This document shows positions 1-5,612 of a stretch of 11,264 bases of DNA, piece after piece. The notes below the pieces were generated by a model. That model had not been told where the DNA came from, searched no databases, and saw only the letters and a list, made by a program, of their open reading frames with translations. This DNA is from Phycisphaeraceae bacterium (GTDB lineage: Bacteria; Planctomycetota; Phycisphaerae; Phycisphaerales; Phycisphaeraceae), in contig JAESSU010000215.1 of assembly GCA_016763955.1 (NCBI GenBank), positions 1 to 11,264 of the forward strand, given 5' to 3'. Position 1 is the first letter of the stretch, and each line of letters opens with the position of its first letter. The translations under genes were made by a program, and so were the position numbers.

Positions 1-1133
1 AAGACGGTGAGTAATTGGTCGCCTTTGCCACGCAATTGTTTTTGCAGTGGGTCTGGGTTCACCAGTTTGCCTCGTGTTTTGATTTCGACAATCCCTGCAT
101 TTTGTTTTCGTAATTCTGCTTTGAGTTTTTTAGGCCGCCAAGGCAAGTCTGCAAGGACTTGGAAATTATGGACCCAGGGGCTGTCGGTGATTTGATCACT
201 CGTGAGTAAGCCTGCTTGCGGATGCACGCATGAAACATCAAGCTTTTGACATAGCAGGGCAATTAATCCCAGTCTCTCGACGCTTGGATCAAAGGTCATC
301 ACATACTTGCCAATTTCATCAAGTGGGGGTTCTTCCCAGACATCATCTTCATGGGCTGCGAACTCTAATCCTTGAGGCAAAAGCGTGGCTCGTCTAGCAC
401 ACTTAGCCAACTCGCCGGTCCATAAGACCGCTTGGACGAGATGTCCATGCTCGGAGATGATTTCTATTTCGTTGGGAATATCGCCGGTGATTTCTTCTTT
501 TAGACAGTCGAGATTAACACCTGGGCCGAGTTTGAAACAGGCCGTGGGTTGTTGTGCTAACAACCGCTTTAAGACATCAGGGCCTGGTTGATAGTCGCTA
601 ATGTCTTGCGTTCTGCCATACGCATTACGTCGTGAAGGATCGATGTGAAAGACGCTGCCGCGGTCGATTTTGACATCGTTGGCATCGATGACTTGTGTGG
701 GGCAATTTGCATTATGTGTTGTCATCCATGCATGCACCGGGTCGATGTCAACCCCCGTGACTTGCACGCCGCATTGTTTTAGTCCTAACGCATCACCGCC
801 GATCCCGCAGCAAATGTCTATGACCGGTTGCCCCAAGTCCACAAAGCGTTTTGCCTTGTGTTTGCTAACTAACAGACTCGTGGCTTGTTCAATGCCCGTG
901 GTGTTTGCAATGAGATTTTGGACGATATCGACTGGCCATTTGCTCGCTGCTTTGTGACGGGCTTTGACCATATCCAACGCAAGGTGCAGTAGGTCTGCAT
1001 CGTATTTTTTGCGTAAGCGACTGATTGCCGCCACGTCCGATGGGTTAATCGCCTTAGCGTCATCAAGGAGTTGTTTTGAAGCTGGCAATGCCAGTTGCTT
1101 CCAGAGATTGAGTTGTATCAAGGGGTCAAGCAT
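1..1133 (-). CDS. SAM-dependent methyltransferase with THUMP-like C-terminal domain (3' end outside window)
   Basis: This frame is open from an ATG at 1133-1131 to the left edge: 377 codons without a stop. The N-terminal third (about residues 1-100) is helical and charged. A class I SAM-binding motif follows, VIDICCGIGGD at 104-114, with acidic VDID at 128-131 as the likely ribose-contacting strand end. FHIDPSRR at 162-169 is the DPxRR motif I associate with this family. From about residue 322 the sequence matches the THUMP-like domain (LPWRPKKLKAELRK, then VEIKTRG and QLRGKGD). The family is annotated as class I methyltransferase with a THUMP-like domain. Its substrate is probably a nucleic acid, by analogy with other THUMP enzymes, but I cannot name it. 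Its ATGCTTGA start overlaps the TGA of the upstream MFS gene by 8 bp, so translation is probably coupled. Probably only a few dozen residues or fewer are missing at the C terminus. Confidence 0.88.
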   Translation of the reverse strand, partial: MLDPLIQLNLWKQLALPASKQLLDDAKAINPSDVAAISRLRKKYDADLLHLALDMVKARHKAASKWPVDIVQNLIANTTGIEQATSLLVSKHKAKRFVDLGQPVIDICCGIGGDALGLKQCGVQVTGVDIDPVHAWMTTHNANCPTQVIDANDVKIDRGSVFHIDPSRRNAYGRTQDISDYQPGPDVLKRLLAQQPTACFKLGPGVNLDCLKEEITGDIPNEIEIISEHGHLVQAVLWTGELAKCARRATLLPQGLEFAAHEDDVWEEPPLDEIGKYVMTFDPSVERLGLIALLCQKLDVSCVHPQAGLLTSDQITDSPWVHNFQVLADLPWRPKKLKAELRKQNAGIVEIKTRGKLVNPDPLQKQLRGKGDQLLTV

Positions 1134-2367
1134 CGGTGGATGATACAGGCTTGCGGATGAACATGCAGAGGATGAGCCCAAAGATGTTACAAACGCTAAG
1201 GCAAAGCAGTGCCGTTTTAGGTGACGTTCGAGATGCAATCATCCCCACGATCCACATGGATTGGCTGCCTAGTGCCCATGCAAAGCCCATTAGCAGGCCA
1301 CTGACAAGGCTCGCTTTACCCGGGAGAATGTGTTGTCCAAGTGAGATGCCTAGCGGGTTAAGCGTGCCCAGTAACCCGCCAGCAATCATGATGATTAGTA
1401 TAAAAGTGGGGATGTTGACTTGGGGCATTAGTAGTAGCAGATAGTAAAAGCCAATGGCTAGGATCAATGTCATCGCCAGTGTCTTGCGTTTGCCGATGCG
1501 GTCTGCCAGGTGGCCGATGGGAACCATTAGTAAAACCGAGCCTCCGACTAGAAACCCAAAGCCGCCGCCGTTGACGATCCATTGGGGATAGCCTTTGTCT
1601 GCAAGTAGTTCAGGCAGTATGAAAAACGTGCCCATCATTTGTGCCGAAGCAAGAACCAATAGGCTATACAAGGGCAGTAGGTGTGATCGCAATAATCCAA
1701 ATGCTTCGTGGAAGTGTCCGCAGTTGGACTGTTTTGTTGAAGCTTGTTCTATGGGTTTGCACCAAATCCAGACAATGATAAATAGTGGGATACAAGGCAG
1801 CAGAATCCACTGGGTATGGCCTGTCCAATTTTGGTAAGCGAAGCTGAAGATGGATTGGCTAAATGCAAAACCGAGCATGCCGATGCCGATGAAGACGGAG
1901 ATTAGCAGTGATCGCTTGTGCGCAACGGTGTCTCCCGCTAGGCCTGTCGCTGGGGGATGGAACATCGCTTGTCCAAGTCTTGTGATAACCAGCAGTCCAA
2001 ACATGATCAGATACGCAGGAATGATGCCCATGTCTTGCATATGCATCCCCACGGGGCCTAGGAACATAGCAACCCCCGTGAGCGCCAGTCCTAGGAGGAT
2101 GTAGTGCCGACGTTTACCGCCGGTGTCTGCCCAGATGCCGAACATGGGTTGTAACACCATCGTCCCGGTGGTCGCGAGTGTGGTGATAACTCCCGCCCAT
2201 ATCAGATCCAAGTCCGCCATCTTTTTAAAGACAGGCCAGATTCCGCCAAGACAGTCCGCCATCGCGTGAGCCAAAAGCAATGCGACAAATGTTTTGACCG
2301 CACCTTGCTTGAAGGTCGGATCGTCAATGGAAGTAGGATCTATAGATTCAATTTGGGCGGTTGTCAT
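1126..2367 (-). CDS. MFS transporter, Fsr (fosmidomycin resistance)-like
   Basis: A 413-residue membrane protein of normal length for a 12-TM major facilitator. After a polar N-terminal 24 residues, hydrophobic segments recur through the chain, with a charged, poorly hydrophobic central loop near 205-222 that divides the two six-helix halves. The loop 2-3 motif A is visible as GIWADTGGKRR at 77-87, and its second-half copy as GHLADRIGKRK at 285-295. RLGQAMFHPPATGLAGD at 130-146 resembles the FHP segment of Fsr-type drug exporters, which is why I place it there. Fsr relatives export drugs, but many members of this branch have unknown substrates. Divergence from a sugar-catabolic pair suggests a sugar or related metabolite instead (inference). 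The ATG at 2367 has only a weak Shine-Dalgarno. The 3' end overlaps the methyltransferase gene by 8 bp. Confidence 0.9.
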   Translation of the reverse strand: MTTAQIESIDPTSIDDPTFKQGAVKTFVALLLAHAMADCLGGIWPVFKKMADLDLIWAGVITTLATTGTMVLQPMFGIWADTGGKRRHYILLGLALTGVAMFLGPVGMHMQDMGIIPAYLIMFGLLVITRLGQAMFHPPATGLAGDTVAHKRSLLISVFIGIGMLGFAFSQSIFSFAYQNWTGHTQWILLPCIPLFIIVWIWCKPIEQASTKQSNCGHFHEAFGLLRSHLLPLYSLLVLASAQMMGTFFILPELLADKGYPQWIVNGGGFGFLVGGSVLLMVPIGHLADRIGKRKTLAMTLILAIGFYYLLLLMPQVNIPTFILIIMIAGGLLGTLNPLGISLGQHILPGKASLVSGLLMGFAWALGSQSMWIVGMIASRTSPKTALLCLSVCNIFGLILCMFIRKPVSSTDA

Positions 2368-2430
2368 ATCGGATTCACTTTAGCAGACGTCAAAATTATT
2401 GCGCTTTTGCCATGACGATCTCATTGTTCT

Positions 2431-2458
2431 TTTATGTTTTGTACGCATATCGATACAA
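2431..2458 (-). promoter_or_regulatory. Candidate promoter of the MFS gene
   Basis: On the minus strand a -35-like TTGTAT (2458-2453) and a -10-like CATAAA (2436-2431) are separated by 16 bp. That puts the transcript start near 2425, about 58 bases before the ATG. The match is moderate. The first palindromic site (2437-2460) fills the spacer and overlaps the -35, an arrangement typical of repression. Confidence 0.35.
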
Positions 2459-2482
2459 AATGGCATTTGTTGTATACAAAAA
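2437..2482. promoter_or_regulatory. Paired palindromic operator-like sites in divergent promoter region
   Basis: Site 1 is TTTTGTA (2437-2443), 10 bp, TACAAAA (2454-2460). Site 2 has the perfect 10-bp palindrome TTGTATACAA at 2470-2479, with A/T flanks that extend the symmetry imperfectly to 2466-2482. The centres are 26 bp apart. The shared half-site (T)TTGTA suggests one dimeric regulator binding twice. TNGTATACNA-type palindromes are typical of GntR-family (FCD) repressors of sugar-acid and carbohydrate genes, but no regulator gene is in the window, so the family assignment is an inference. A further half-site, TTTGTATA, lies at 2581-2588, just before the epimerase Shine-Dalgarno. Confidence 0.5.
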
Positions 2483-2525
2483 CTGAAAATAAGTAGTTTA
2501 TTATCAAGTTTATTAAAAAAATTCA

Positions 2526-2556
2526 TTGAATTAACCAATAAGATGGCTAGTATATT
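2526..2556 (+). promoter_or_regulatory. Candidate promoter of the epimerase gene
   Basis: A -35-like TTGAAT (2526-2531) is followed after 16 bp by TAGTAT (2548-2553), or after 19 bp by TATATT (2551-2556). The transcript would start near 2560, leaving about 45 bases of leader with AGGA at 2595-2598 as ribosome binding site. The surrounding sequence is A/T rich, so chance matches are likely and the call is weak. Confidence 0.3.
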
Positions 2557-2604
2557 TTAAGAGGTATTTAAAACGATTGATTTGTATAGGAAGCAGGACA
2601 TCAC

Positions 2605-3453
2605 ATGATTAAATCGATTAGTTACTGGTCTTTGAAAGACGGGTTAAACGGCACACATCCTATTGTCAAGGCATTAGAAGATGCGCAACAAGCAGGGTTT
2701 GAAGCACTGGAATTAGCGGTTGGCACTGAAGGTGCGCTCCATGTTCAGATGTCTGCAAGTGAGCTTCAGAAGATTGCAGACCAAATCAGCCAGTCAGGTA
2801 TGCAGGTTCCGACGGTCGCTGCGGGGCTAAGTTGGGGTTGTAACCCATTAAGTAATGATCCAGAGATTCGGAAGCGTTCCATTGAGATACATGCCCAAGC
2901 ATTACGTTGCACTGCTGCGGTGGGAGCTAAGGCTATGTTGATGGTTCCAGGCGTGGTGGGCGGTCCGATGTCAGGTGGAAACTTTGTTCGTTATGACCAC
3001 GCCCTTGAGCGTGCGGGTGTGGCGATGGAGGCATTGCTTCCTGTTGCCCAAGAAGTTGGCGTGGACTTGTGTCTTGAAAATGTTTGGAACGGATTGTTTT
3101 ACTCACCTGTTGAGTTTGCATCGTTTATTGATTCATTTAAAAGTAACCGCCTTGGTGTTTATTTTGATGTGGGTAATGTGCTGGGATATCACCAGTATCC
3201 GCCGCACTGGATTGAGCTTTTGGGCAAGCGGATTAAGCGCGTGCATATCAAAGACTATACCGAAGCCTTTGGCTTTGTCGGAGCATATAGTTTCTGTAGT
3301 CTTGGCACGGGGCAGGTTCCTTGGGAAGAAAGTATTAAGGCACTTAAAGCCATTGGCTACGATCAGACCGTTGTCGCGGAGATGATGCCTTGGGAGCCGG
3401 GCTTGCTTGCGCGCACGAGTCGTGAGATGGATCGTATTTTGGCCTTGGCGTAA
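2605..3453 (+). CDS. Sugar phosphate isomerase/epimerase family protein (xylose isomerase-like TIM barrel)
   Basis: 282 residues, the usual length for the AP endonuclease 2 / xylose isomerase-like TIM-barrel family that includes D-tagatose 3-epimerase and related keto-sugar epimerases. The four acidic/histidine ligands of the divalent metal site can be placed: E158 in LCLENVWN, D188 in VYFDVGN, H214 in RVHIKDY and E259 in VVAEMMP. These sit at the ends of successive barrel strands in the expected order. E37 (LELAVG) marks an early strand. The protein is cytosolic with no signal peptide. The likely reaction is epimerisation or isomerisation of a keto sugar, sugar phosphate or inositol-like compound. 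The substrate cannot be read from sequence. The ATG at 2605 has AGGA 6 bases upstream. The next gene, a Gfo/Idh/MocA dehydrogenase 120 bp downstream, and the divergent transporter make a catabolic role plausible. Confidence 0.9.
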   Translation: MIKSISYWSLKDGLNGTHPIVKALEDAQQAGFEALELAVGTEGALHVQMSASELQKIADQISQSGMQVPTVAAGLSWGCNPLSNDPEIRKRSIEIHAQALRCTAAVGAKAMLMVPGVVGGPMSGGNFVRYDHALERAGVAMEALLPVAQEVGVDLCLENVWNGLFYSPVEFASFIDSFKSNRLGVYFDVGNVLGYHQYPPHWIELLGKRIKRVHIKDYTEAFGFVGAYSFCSLGTGQVPWEESIKALKAIGYDQTVVAEMMPWEPGLLARTSREMDRILALA

Positions 3454-3482
3454 TTTTTTTTGTTTTAATCTATGTCTTGAAA

Positions 3483-3526
3483 CTTGGCGTTCTTGGCGTT
3501 CTTGGCGATCCGGCGGCTTGGCGGTT
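3483..3526. repeat. 9-nt-period repeat tract (CTTGGCGTT units)
   Basis: Units CTTGGCGTT (3483-3491), CTTGGCGTT (3492-3500) and CTTGGCGAT (3501-3509) run in perfect 9-bp register. They are followed by CCGGCGG and a further CTTGGCGGTT (3517-3526). The last codons of the epimerase gene carry another CTTGGCG (3444-3450). On the opposite strand the unit reads CGCCAAGAA, one base different from CGCAAAGAA in the inverted repeat at 4669-4796. Degenerate tracts of this type occur between genes in several environmental bacterial phyla, and I know of no assigned function. There is no clear terminator hairpin here, so read-through into the dehydrogenase is likely. Confidence 0.75.
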
Positions 3527-3573
3527 AAACGTATTTTTGTAAATCATAAAATTATCATTAAGGAGTTTTTCTG

Positions 3574-4593
3574 ATGGTTAAAATTGGCGTAATCGGATTG
3601 GGCATGATGGGATCAACACATTTAGATGCCTATGGCAAGCTTCCTGATGCCGAAATTGTCGCGGTCGCAGACTGGGACGATGATGTACTCAGCGGCAAAA
3701 ATAAAGCACAAGGCAACGTTGAAGGTCAGGCCCAAAGTAGCTTTGATCTAAACAACCCCTCACTGAAAAAATACGAAACAGCCATGGCACTGATTCAAGA
3801 TGACGATGTACAACTCATCGATATCTGTCTACCTACGCCTGATCATGTGAAGTACGCAGTGGCGGCCTTAGAAGCAGGCAAGCATGTGATCTTGGAAAAA
3901 CCATTGGCACGTAGCAATCAAGACACACAGACACTTATCGATGCCGCGGCAAAAGCCAAAGGCATCAGTATGTGCGCACTGTGCATGCGGTTTTGGCCTC
4001 AATGGAAATGGCTCAAAGAACAAGTCGTCAACCAAACCTATGGCAAAGTCCTCTCCGCGACATTCAAACGAATGGCATCACATCCAGGCAAAGGATTTTA
4101 TCTCAATGGCGATGACTGCGGCGGCGGTGCATTAGACCTACACATCCATGACACCGATTTTGTGCAATATCTCTTTGGTATGCCCAAGTCCGTAACCAGT
4201 GTCGGCTACGCCAAAGAAACCACCGCAGTAGATCACCTTGTCACGCAGTATGCCTATGATGACATTCCTTTGGTCATGGCTGAAGGCGGTTGGTCGATGA
4301 CCCAAGGTTTTGGCTTTCAAATGCACTACACCGTTAACTTTGAAAAAGCCACCGCCGTTTTTGACATTAGCAAAACCGATCCGCTAATGCTCCACGAAGT
4401 CGGCAAAGAGTCGCGTGCAATCGCCTGTGAAGCAGGCATGGGTTATGACCATGAACTGGCTTATATTTTGAATTGCATCAAGTTAGGTAAACAGCCAGAA
4501 CATGCAAGCTTTGCTGATGCAGCTCGCTCGGTAAAAATCGTCCTTGCAGAAGTGCAAAGTGTTAAAATAGGTCAAGCTGTTGCATTGGACTGA
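3574..4593 (+). CDS. Gfo/Idh/MocA family NAD(P)-dependent oxidoreductase
   Basis: 339 residues, the normal length for the family. The N-terminal Rossmann domain begins at once with VIGLGMMGSTH (6-16), the dinucleotide-binding glycine motif. VADWD at 31-35 ends the second strand, where an acidic residue tends to favour NAD over NADP. EKPLA at 108-112 is the family's conserved EKP motif. The C-terminal alpha/beta domain carries GGGALDLHIHD (183-193), matching the conserved GG..D..H segment, with D188 and H192 as probable catalytic residues. Members oxidise or reduce sugars, inositols or their derivatives in the cytosol. The substrate here is unknown. The ATG has AAGGAG about 9 bases upstream. 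The preceding epimerase suggests consecutive steps on one sugar: oxidation to a keto form and epimerisation or isomerisation. A TTAAAC/TAAAAT pair at 3525-3552 could be a weak internal promoter. Confidence 0.92.
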   Translation: MVKIGVIGLGMMGSTHLDAYGKLPDAEIVAVADWDDDVLSGKNKAQGNVEGQAQSSFDLNNPSLKKYETAMALIQDDDVQLIDICLPTPDHVKYAVAALEAGKHVILEKPLARSNQDTQTLIDAAAKAKGISMCALCMRFWPQWKWLKEQVVNQTYGKVLSATFKRMASHPGKGFYLNGDDCGGGALDLHIHDTDFVQYLFGMPKSVTSVGYAKETTAVDHLVTQYAYDDIPLVMAEGGWSMTQGFGFQMHYTVNFEKATAVFDISKTDPLMLHEVGKESRAIACEAGMGYDHELAYILNCIKLGKQPEHASFADAARSVKIVLAEVQSVKIGQAVALD

Positions 4594-4634
4594 TGAGTCT
4601 AAAGTATCGTTATGTTCTGTTTTGAATAACCATT

Positions 4635-4665
4635 GCCCGCGAGAGTCCGACGGATTTTCGCGGGC
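4635..4665 (+). terminator. Rho-independent-like terminator of the sugar genes
   Basis: A continuous 14-bp stem (4635-4648 with 4652-4665) closes on a GAC triloop. The base is GCCCGCG/CGCGGGC. Two pairs are G-T, which hold as G-U only in plus-strand RNA and so orient the hairpin to the upstream dehydrogenase. The tail TTATTAA is only partly U rich, so efficiency is uncertain. It begins about 40 bp after the dehydrogenase stop. Confidence 0.65.
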
Positions 4666-4668
4666 TTA

Positions 4669-4796
4669 TTAACACAAAGGTCACGAAGGTCTCAAAGGCC
4701 ACAAAGCTTTGAAGCAAATAGGTTGAAGGGATTTCTCGGGCCTTCAAAAATTGTCTTTCTTTATGTCCTTCGTGTTCTTTGCGACCTTTGTGTTAA
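4669..4796. repeat. TTAA-ended inverted-repeat element built of 9-nt units (MITE-like)
   Basis: The left arm (4669-4706) and the reverse complement of the right arm (about 4755-4796) share their first 14 bases exactly, TTAACACAAAGGTC, and then match imperfectly for another 24 or so. Both arms have a 9-bp period: CACAAAGGT, CACGAAGGT, CTCAAAGGC and CACAAAG on the left; CACAAAGGT, CGCAAAGAA, CACGAAGGA and CATAAAGAA on the right, read from the outer end. The centre holds a second inverted repeat, TTGAAGG (4723-4729) with CCTTCAA (4741-4747). The whole element can fold into one long hairpin. It encodes no credible protein. It could be a miniature mobile element, an extragenic palindromic repeat or a bidirectional terminator; TTAA ends are shared with some transposon target sites, which is suggestive only. 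Confidence 0.65.
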
Positions 4797-4805
4797 ATCA
4801 ATCGC

Positions 4806-4834
4806 TTGTCGTGCATCTACTTGCTGATAATAAT
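4806..4834 (+). promoter_or_regulatory. Candidate promoter of ybeY
   Basis: TTGTCG (4806-4811) and AATAAT (4829-4834) are separated by 17 bp, giving a transcript start near 4841. It starts 10 bp beyond the inverted-repeat element. The leader before the ATG at 4927 contains a small hairpin, TGTGC-CGAA-GCACA, at 4878-4891. Confidence 0.35.
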
Positions 4835-4926
4835 CGAGATAAACCTTGCTCAATACCCGCAGGTCGTTACACTATGTTGTGCCGAAGCACATGTACGGCA
4901 TAACTTTTTCAGGATCACAACCGCCG

Positions 4927-5502
4927 ATGAGTCAGCCAACTAGTAGTGATATCGCATCCCAGGCCGAGGAGCCTGATGGGGAGTCTGACAAGCCTCCGGC
5001 GAATGCCCCCTCCCACGATGATGCCCGCACTCAAACCTTGTCTATTAGCTTGAGTCTTCAAGCCCCCGCAACCAACCCGCCCATCACCGGCTGGCTAGAT
5101 GTTCAATTGCGTAGACTCGCTGAATTTGCTCAAGTCAAAACGATGGAACTTTCCATCGCTATCGTCGATGATCAGCAAATGTCCGACTTACATCAAAAGT
5201 TTATGAATATCAGTGGTACAACCGATGTGCTGACCTTTGATCTAAGTGATGATCCAACGGACTTTGAGGTCATTGAAGGTGAATTGGTTTTGTGTACCGA
5301 TGAAGCTTCCAGACAAGCTGCATCCCGTGGTCATCAAACCCGCGATGAACTGCTGCTTTATGCCTTGCATGGCTTGCTGCATCTGATGGGCTACGATGAT
5401 CATAATGATGAAGATTATAAAATAATGCATCAACGCGAAGACGAGCTGCTGACAAAAGCTGGTTTTGACGCGCTGTTTGCACGTGAAGAAAAACCGCTGT
5501 AA
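4927..5502 (+). CDS. ybeY: Endoribonuclease YbeY (rRNA maturation factor)
   Basis: YbeY is a zinc-dependent endoribonuclease in 16S rRNA 3'-end maturation and ribosome quality control. From this ATG the protein is 191 residues. The metal site HGLLHLMGYDDH is complete, with histidines at 148, 152 and 158, and the family segment GTTDVLTFDLS lies at 97-107. The frame is open further up to a TTG at 4846, but that would nearly abut the candidate promoter start and add 27 unconserved residues. The ATG at 4927 has AGGA 12 bases upstream, a rather long spacing, so the start is provisional. Even from here the first 35 or so residues are a polar, acidic, proline-containing tail that typical YbeY proteins of about 150-170 residues lack. 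A CorC-type gene follows 110 bp downstream, as in many bacteria. No phoH/ybeZ lies directly upstream. Confidence 0.9.
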   Translation: MSQPTSSDIASQAEEPDGESDKPPANAPSHDDARTQTLSISLSLQAPATNPPITGWLDVQLRRLAEFAQVKTMELSIAIVDDQQMSDLHQKFMNISGTTDVLTFDLSDDPTDFEVIEGELVLCTDEASRQAASRGHQTRDELLLYALHGLLHLMGYDDHNDEDYKIMHQREDELLTKAGFDALFAREEKPL

Positions 5503-5511
5503 CCCCTTTGT

Positions 5512-5546
5512 ACCGATCTTAGTGATCGGTCATTGTGTCGGCACAA
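5512..5546. other. Two adjacent hairpins between ybeY and the CorC-type gene
   Basis: ACCGATC (5512-5518) and GATCGGT (5524-5530) form a 7-bp stem with a TTAGT loop. TTGTG (5533-5537) and CACAA (5542-5546) form a 5-bp stem with a TCGG loop two bases later. No U tract follows, so these are not typical terminators. They may stabilise or attenuate the ybeY transcript ahead of the next gene. The remaining spacer to 5612 shows only GAGG (5592-5595), too far from the GTG to be a good Shine-Dalgarno. Confidence 0.45.
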
Positions 5547-5612
5547 CCTCGGATGTTGCTGATGATTGGGTAAATGAATTGTTAACCTGCCGAGGAAAAA
5601 GAGAATCAGACG

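Noticed and set aside
670..957. 95-codon plus-strand frame, and other frames within 1-1133
   Set aside because: They lie opposite the continuous methyltransferase frame, which carries clear motifs.
2381..2420. Additional -10/-35 pairs near the MFS start
   Set aside because: A/T-rich words without a paired hexamer at acceptable spacing.
3452..3470. Run of T directly after the epimerase stop as an intrinsic terminator
   Set aside because: No GC-rich hairpin precedes it, only coding sequence with no convincing stem.
3483..3526. CRISPR-like direct repeats
   Set aside because: Units are 9 bp and contiguous, with no spacers; no cas genes nearby.
4633..4827. 64-codon frame over the terminator and inverted repeat
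   Set aside because: Its Gln/Arg/Ser-rich product is just the 9-nt repeat read in one frame.
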